From: Pyrus communis | Taxonomy: Eukaryota > Streptophyta > Magnoliopsida > Rosales > Rosaceae | DNA length: 64,000 nt | Reading direction: 5' to 3' | Assembly (NCBI RefSeq): GCF_963583255.1 | Contig: NC_084808.1 | Span: forward strand, 16,237,725 to 16,301,724 | Shown: positions 58,133 through 64,000 of the stretch, piece after piece | How the letters are laid out: each line of letters starts with the position of its first letter | Numbering within the stretch: position 1 is the stretch's first letter | Translations under genes and position numbers: made by a program | Notes under the pieces: model-generated | What the model saw: only the letters and a program-made list of their open reading frames with translations | Told to the model about the DNA's origin: nothing | The model's database searches: none

Positions 58133-58193
58133 AGAGGGTTTAATTTGAGTGCTATTATTTATCACATCAAATTTTTGGCACCGTTGCCGGGGA
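58133..58193 (+). mobile_element. Athila 5' LTR tail and tRNA-Asp primer-binding site
   Basis: TTTATCACATCA (to about 58170) resembles the end of the solo LTR at 62415-63988 (ATTTCACATCA). It is followed by TGGCACCGTTGCCGGGGA (58176-58193), which differs in one base from the complement of a tRNA-Asp 3' end, the known primer of Athila-type elements. The rest of the 5' LTR is missing; the Copia fragment abuts it. Confidence 0.75.
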
Positions 58194-58299
58194 TTAGCAA
58201 CTTTGCTAATCGCCCCGTTGTTTCTTTTTGTTTCTTTTTCGTGTGTTTTTGTTTTAGTTGTTGACCTTGTTTTCTTTTCTTATTTTAAGGTACTAGTTT

Positions 58300-61200
58300 A
58301 TGACTCGTAGCTCTCAACCTGTTCGTGCAAATATCTTGGACTTTGACGACGATTTTAAACAAACTTTAAGAAGGAAGAGGAAGGAGCCAGAACTTAACCC
58401 ACCAAGTTCTAGCTCAGAATCTGATTTTGAGGAGGAAGAAGAGGCCACGACAAAAGAGGAAGAAGGAGCACAAATCATGGCAGCGGACAATCGAATAATC
58501 AAGGAGCTTTCAGCCTCGGGAATGGACAATGCCGCACCCCTATGCATTCAATATCCTAGGGCAGCTCAAGACAAGACCGATGAGTTCGAATTGAAGTTTA
58601 GCTTGCTGCACCACATTCCAAAGTACCATGGGCTGTCCATGGAGGATCAAAACAAGCATTTGAAGGAATTTGAAGTGGTTTGTTCAAGCATGACTCCAAT
58701 CAACGTTGATGCCAACATTTTGAAGATGAAAACTTTTCCGTTCTCTCTTTTGGAAAAAGCTGAAGATTGGTTGTATGAATTAGCACCTGGCACGGTTACA
58801 TCTTGGGAGAGCATGAAGAGAGCATTCTTAGAAAAATTCTTCCTCACTTCGAGAGTCGTTCTCTTGAGGAAGAAGATTAGTGGAATTCAACAAAATCAAA
58901 GGGAGTCATTTCCAGCCTATTATGAGCGTTTCAAGACTCTTGTTGCATCCTGTCCTCAACATCAAATGAAAGAGGAGCTTCTCATTCAATATTTCTATGA
59001 AGGATTTCTTCCAATTGAGAGACAAATGCTTTATGCATCAGCGGGATGAGCTTTGGTTGATAAAACACCAATTAATGCCAAGACTTTGATTGCCAACCGA
59101 GCCTTGAATGCACAACAATATGAAGGAGTTGGACAGAGAGACATACCATTGCAACAACATGTGAATAAGGTAAGTGCAATATCTGAAATTCAATCTCAAT
59201 TGGCTAATCTCACTCTTCTTGTGTCACAAGTTATTGAAAAACCCAAAATGCAAGAAAACACAATCTATGGTGTGTGCTCGATACAAGGACATCAATCTGA
59301 AAAATGCCCTCAATTGATTGAGAATGGTGGATGGGAGAATGTCCATGCCGTGGGCTACCAAGGACAAAATCAGCTAAGGCATGATCTATACTCCAATACT
59401 TACAACCCGGGATGGCGAGGTTACCCAAACATAAGGTGGAGAGAGCCTCAACAACCTCAACAACAAGGAGGATTTCGTCCAACACCCCCTGGGATATATC
59501 AAAAGCCATTCACACCAATGCAACCTCAACCACCTTCGGTTCAATCAAATTCAGGTACATCTTTGGATAATGATAAGGTTATTCAATTATTAACCACTTT
59601 GACGAATTGGGTACAAAATCAAGCTAAAGAGGTGGATGACTTGAAGAAACAAATAGGGCAAATGGTGGAATTCATGGGATAATTTAGAGACCAAGGAAAA
59701 TTATCTAGTCCAACCATTGTTAACCCGAAGGGAGGATTTGAATCTGCCAAAGCCATCGCATTGAGAAGTGGTAAAGAAGTTGGCACTGACCCAAGACCAT
59801 CCAAATTAAGTCAAAAAGAGGATGGGAAGCTGCAACTTGAGGAAGAGGAACAAGGCCAAGCCACGGCAAGGGTAGAAACACCCTTGCCGCAGCCACTTAG
59901 AGACCCCAATTCATCCAATTCATCCAATATAGGTAAGTTGGGTTCAAATTCCATTAATTCTAACCTTATTCCACCCAATGTACCTTTCCCTCGCAGATTT
60001 ATGCAAGCAAAGAAAGAGGAGAATGACAAAGACATTCTTGAAGTCAACATTTCACTCTTTGATGCAATCAAACAAGTTCCAAAGTATGCCAAATTCTTGA
60101 AGGAGCTTTGCACAACAAAGAAGAGGGTTTCAAATAAAGAAGTGGTGAGGGTAAGTGAAAATGTTTTCACCGTTTTACAAAGGAAATTGCCTCCAAAATG
60201 CAAAGATGCAAGCAGTTTCACAATCCCTTGTGTTATTGGCCAAACTAAGTTTGAACATGCTATGTTAGACTTAGGAGCTTCAATTAACGTCATGCCATAC
60301 TCTATTTATGCATTTATGAACCTAGGAGAGCTGAAAAGTGAGGGAGTTATTATTCAATTAGCCGATCGTTCTAATGCATATCCAAAAGGAGTTTTGGAAG
60401 ATGTTTTGGTGCAGACTAATAATTTGATCTTCCCGGTTGATTTCTATGTGCTTGAGATGGAAGATACGACCCATTCCACACCCTTGTCGATCCTACTTGG
60501 GAGACCATTCATGAAAACAGCTCGCACCAAGATCGATGTGTTCAAAGGGACTTTAACGATGGAATTTGATGGGGAAGTTATTGATTTTAATATTTCTGAA
60601 ATTATGAGATATCTTAATGATGATCATTCATGTTTTTCTATTGATATTATTGATTCATTGGCATAGGAACATCTTGAACAATTACATGAGGATGCACTTG
60701 AAATGGTCATTACAAGTGGAATAGGACTAAAAAACCAAGAAGCAGCACAAAACAATACCCACGGTACCAATCTGGAATTCCATGCCGTGCTCCTTTGTGA
60801 TGATGTAATTGAAGTGGTGGCTGCCATAGAGTCATTGCCATAGCAAAATGGTAAGTCCCCAACCCCAATTTCAATTCCCGTTTCAACTAATAAGTTGCTT
60901 CCTTCAGTGATACAGCCACCTTTTCTTGAGCTTAAACGATTACCAAACACTTAAAGTATGTTTTCTTGGGCGAACAAGAGACCTTGCCCGTCATTGTGGC
61001 TTCCTCACTCACGGCACAAGAAGAAGACAAGTTGGTGAGGGTGCTAAAAGAGTACAAAACAGCCATTGGTTGGACCTTGGCCGATATCAATGGAATAAGC
61101 CCTACTACATGCATGCATCGTGTACTCTTGGAGGAGGGGGCTAAACCATCTCGAGAAGCCCAACGTCGACTCAACCTTCCAATGATGGAAGTCGTGAACA

Positions 61201-62414
61201 AGGAGATTATCAAGCTCCTTGATTATGGCATGATCTATCCAATCTCTGATAGTTGTTGGGTTTCGCCGGTCCAAGTTGTTCCAAAGAAGTCCGGAGTCAC
61301 TATGGTGAAGAATGAAGAGAATGAGCTTGTGCCCATAAGTATCCAAACAGGTAGGAGAGTTTGTATCAATTATAGGAAGCTTAATACCACAACAAGGAAA
61401 GATCACTTCCCTTTGCCATTCATTAATCAAATGCTTGAAAGGTTAGCGGGTCATTCTTTTTATTGTTTTCTTGATGGTTATTCGGGATATAATCAAATTG
61501 TTATAGCTCCAGTTGATCAAGAAAAGACCACTTTTACTTGTCCATTTGGTACTTTTGCTTATCGTCGCATGCCATTTGGTTTGTGTAATGCACCAGCCAC
61601 ATTTCAAAGATGTGTGGTAAGTATATTTTCTAATTGTGTTGAGAAGATCATTGAAGTATTCATGGATGATTTTAGTGTTTTTGGTGATCTATTTGATGAT
61701 TGTTTGCATAATCTCACTTTAATCTTGAAAAGATGCATTGAAACTAACTTTGTTTTAAATTGGGGAAAATGTCATTTCATGGTAAAACAAGGCATAGTTT
61801 TGGGTCACATAATCTCTGAAAAAAGGAATTGAGGTTGATAATTAAAAAATAGATCTTGTACGCTACTTACCCTCTCCTACTTCGGTGAGAGAGGTTCGTT
61901 CTTTTCTTGGACATGCAAGATTTTATAGGCGATTTATCAAGGATTTTTCAAAGATTGCACAACCTCTTTTTCTGTCTCCTTCAAAAGGAAGTGTCATTTG
62001 TGTTCGATGAAGCATGTGAAAAGGCATTCAAACACCTCAAGGAGATGCTTACCTCGGCCCCAATCATAGTTCCACTAGATTGGAGCACACCTTTTGAGCT
62101 AATGTGTGATGCATCAGATTATGCAATAGGGGATGTTTTAGGCCAAAGGAAGAACAAGCAGCCACATGCCATCTATTATGCATCCCAGACCTTGAATGAT
62201 GCTTAATTGAACTACTCTACCACTAAAAAGGAACTTCTTATTGTTGTGTTTGCTTTAGATAAGTTTCGTTCTTATTTACTTGGCACTAAAGTTGTTGTTT
62301 ATTCTGACCATGCAGCTTCCAAGTACTTATTCACCAAGAAGGAGGCCAAACCAAGGCTAATTCGCTGGATGCTCATCCTCCAAGAGTTCGACATTGAAAT
62401 TAGAGACAAGAAAG
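58300..62414 (+). pseudogene. Ty3/Gypsy Athila-lineage gag-pol, inactivated
   Basis: Gag runs 58300-59680: acidic N-terminus, retrotransposon gag domain (WLYELAPGTVTSWESMKRAF, YYERFKTLVASCPQHQM), and a zinc-knuckle-like CSIQGHQSEKC. Protease lies within 59761-60666 (MLDLGASINVMPYSIY, LLGRPFMKTART). Reverse transcriptase is 60966-61832, with an intact FMDD box (IEVFMDDFSVFG) and the Athila hallmark LDGYSGYNQIVIAP. RNase H follows at 61980-62414 ([40 protein letters not shown]). Stops at 59047, 59680, 60664, 60841, 60951 and 62204, and frameshifts near 60950, 61830 and 61970, break it. The coding frame breaks at 62414, where a solo LTR is inserted, and resumes at 63994; integrase lies beyond the window. 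Confidence 0.92.
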
Positions 62415-63988
62415 TGATAGGAGCATATTTATGCTACTTAGTTATGTTGTTTCCTTGCATTTAGTTAGCTAATTACTATTTATTATAGTGTTTTAAGCTA
62501 TTTTCGTGTGTTTGTAGGTCCTAATGACAAAGTTGGCAAGAAAAGGCAATTTTGAGCCTTTTGGAGCAGCTTTGGGCTTATTATGGATAACTTGCATATG
62601 GAGCAAAGTGGATGGACGAATTTGAAGATCAAGAGAGGCTAGGAATGTGATTAACATCTGGAAGAATTAAATTGAAGACTTGGAAGATAAGGAATCAACT
62701 ACAAAGAAGGAATATATCCAAATTTCCTTATCTTATCCAAACCTTATCCAACCTTATCTTATCTTATCCTATCCTAATCTTTTCCTACCTTAATTCCAAC
62801 TTCAAAGAGGACTCCTTTTCACATTAAATCACCTAAATATCAAGTTCTAGAAGCCCTATTTTCGTGCATTAAGTTTATGCCACATGTAACCCTTCTAGAA
62901 GTTCTAGAATCTACCACAAGGACCATTCCTTGTCCTTCTTGGAATCTGATTGAAAGTGTCCTTGTTCTTTGGGGATTTGGAGTCCTAATTCCTCTCATTT
63001 TCAGGCCAATTTCGTGCCTCCCCTTCACCCTATAAATACATGATGCCACAACACTTAAAAACCACCACCCTCTACCCTAAATTCACACCACACCATCGAC
63101 CACACCTCAAGAGCCTAAATTCACACAAATTCCCGTTGTACACAGCAAGGAAGGAAGGAGGAGCCACCTGGAGTGTTTCTAGGTGTATTTTGTCTTTGTT
63201 TTTAATGTTTAAGTTTAATTATCTTTGTTTTGCGAACATGAGGAGCTAAACTTGTTTTAGCTAGAGGAGACTGTGAAACCATGATTATATTTGCAATATA
63301 AATTGATTACTTTTAGTTGTGATTTCTTAAATCGTGAATACAATTTACTTAACTGTTTGATTAAGAACTTATTCTTGTGTGTTGATTAAGAGGGCCCGCT
63401 TAGTTTGCATGCATGAATTTGATGCTAAAATATAAGGGAGTTTCGCCTAATCGTTATGAACTTATATTTATAAGTAGTGGAGGTTGCTAGTCACGATCGT
63501 GTTAAGTAAATTCCTGACAGGAGTATTATGCTGTTCATAGTTACGAATGCCTTATCATGCTGTTCATAGTTACGAATGCCTTGTCAATGCTTATGATTTT
63601 CAAAAAGCTTAATGATATTTGATTGTATCTTTATTATGCTGTTCATGTAGGGAACTATTGAAGAATGATTTGGTTGCCGATGCGTATTCCATCCAATTCA
63701 ATGACTTAAGAAAAATCTGAGGGTTAATTAGTGCTGTTCACGGTTAATCTGGGATGTTGAGGTTCATGGTTTATTGGAAAAGCAACTGGAAATCAATTTG
63801 TATGCAAGTGTGTCATGTGTGGAGAAGGACCCTTTAGCTAGCTTATCACCCATATTTTTCCCTAATTTCGTCCAAAGTTGTTTAAGTCTTTAAATCTGTT
63901 TGTTTTTACTTTAATTTCATCCAAATCAATCTCCCCTTTAATTAAGTGTGTTAGATTAGTTAGAAATGTGTTATAATATTTCACATCA
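62415..63988 (+). mobile_element. Solo LTR inserted in the Athila RNase H frame, 1,574 bp
   Basis: Begins TGATAGGAGCATATTTATG and ends TTTCACATCA, flanked by the 5-bp duplication GAAAG (62410-62414 and 63989-63993). Removing the LTR and one GAAAG rejoins the RNase H frame in phase (RDKK followed by GS), which proves the borders. The end matches the remnant 5' LTR of the host Athila element, so the invader is probably also Athila-like. Inside, a motif near 63530 (TATGCTGTTCATAGTTACGA) is repeated in tandem. The frames inside it are not genes. Confidence 0.95.
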
Positions 63989-63993
63989 GAAAG

Positions 63994-64000
63994 GGAGTGA
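63994..64000 (+). pseudogene. Continuation of the Athila RNase H frame
   Basis: The final seven bases, GGAGTGA, continue the interrupted polyprotein frame after the second GAAAG copy. The rest lies outside the window. Confidence 0.7.

Noticed and set aside
1..64000. CRISPR array, operon, rRNA or tRNA genes
   Set aside because: No regularly spaced short repeats with unique spacers, no polycistronic layout and no cloverleaf or rRNA sequence was recognised; the window is plant nuclear DNA.

Overview
This window is plant nuclear DNA, from a eudicot and probably from the rose family (apple/pear/stone fruit). The low-GC, intron-bearing genes and the Ty3/Gypsy, Ty1/Copia, PIF/Harbinger, hAT and MITE content establish a plant. 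The narrower placement is inference, resting on MITE types I associate with Rosaceae. Bona fide genes are few. I can support three: two RPB7-family subunits of plant RNA polymerase IV/V at the left end, and one complete seven-exon sieve element occlusion (SEO) gene on the minus strand at 38.9-42.5 kb. Almost everything else is transposable elements in various states of decay.

Layout. 0-5 kb: tandem paralogues of the RPB7-like subunit (776-1345 and 4348-4878, + strand), the second behind a roughly 2.2 kb intron in its 5' leader. 6-8.7 kb: a broken SEO paralogue (minus) holding two copies of a small foldback MITE in and near it. 10.1-11.9 kb: a solo LTR with intact CAAGG target duplications. 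12-17 kb: Copia remnants, with a degenerate polyprotein on the minus strand. 18.6-35.8 kb: two head-to-tail Ty3/Gypsy elements of the Tat lineage (minus strand pol), each with an extra spliced ORF on the opposite strand. The two elements appear to meet at one shared LTR-like promoter region near 30 kb. 36.3-37.6 kb: a third, heavily deleted Tat element (+).

38.9-42.5 kb: the intact SEO gene, with TATA box and consensus splice sites. 43-49 kb and 56.4-57.7 kb: three diverged copies of an unidentified noncoding segment, plus a 0.94 kb hAT-like element. 49.9-55.5 kb: a complete 5,575 bp PIF/Harbinger transposon with 17 bp terminal inverted repeats, TTA target duplications, a transposase and a Myb-like second ORF in convergent orientation. 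A 1.3 kb Mutator-like foldback element sits nested inside it. 57.8-64 kb: a Copia 3' end abutting an Athila-lineage Gypsy element. Its RNase H reading frame is split by a 1,574 bp solo LTR with GAAAG target duplications, and pol resumes in frame in the last bases of the window.

Working together: the two RPB7-like proteins belong to the stalk of polymerases that drive RNA-directed DNA methylation, the pathway that silences repeats like those filling this window. The SEO protein forms phloem plugs after wounding. No operons, CRISPR arrays, rRNA or tRNA genes were seen. I found no convincing new protein system. The most informative oddities are structural: solo LTRs, nested elements, the antisense ORFs of the Tat elements with swapped N-terminal modules, and arrays of CACGTG motifs in the Harbinger promoters.
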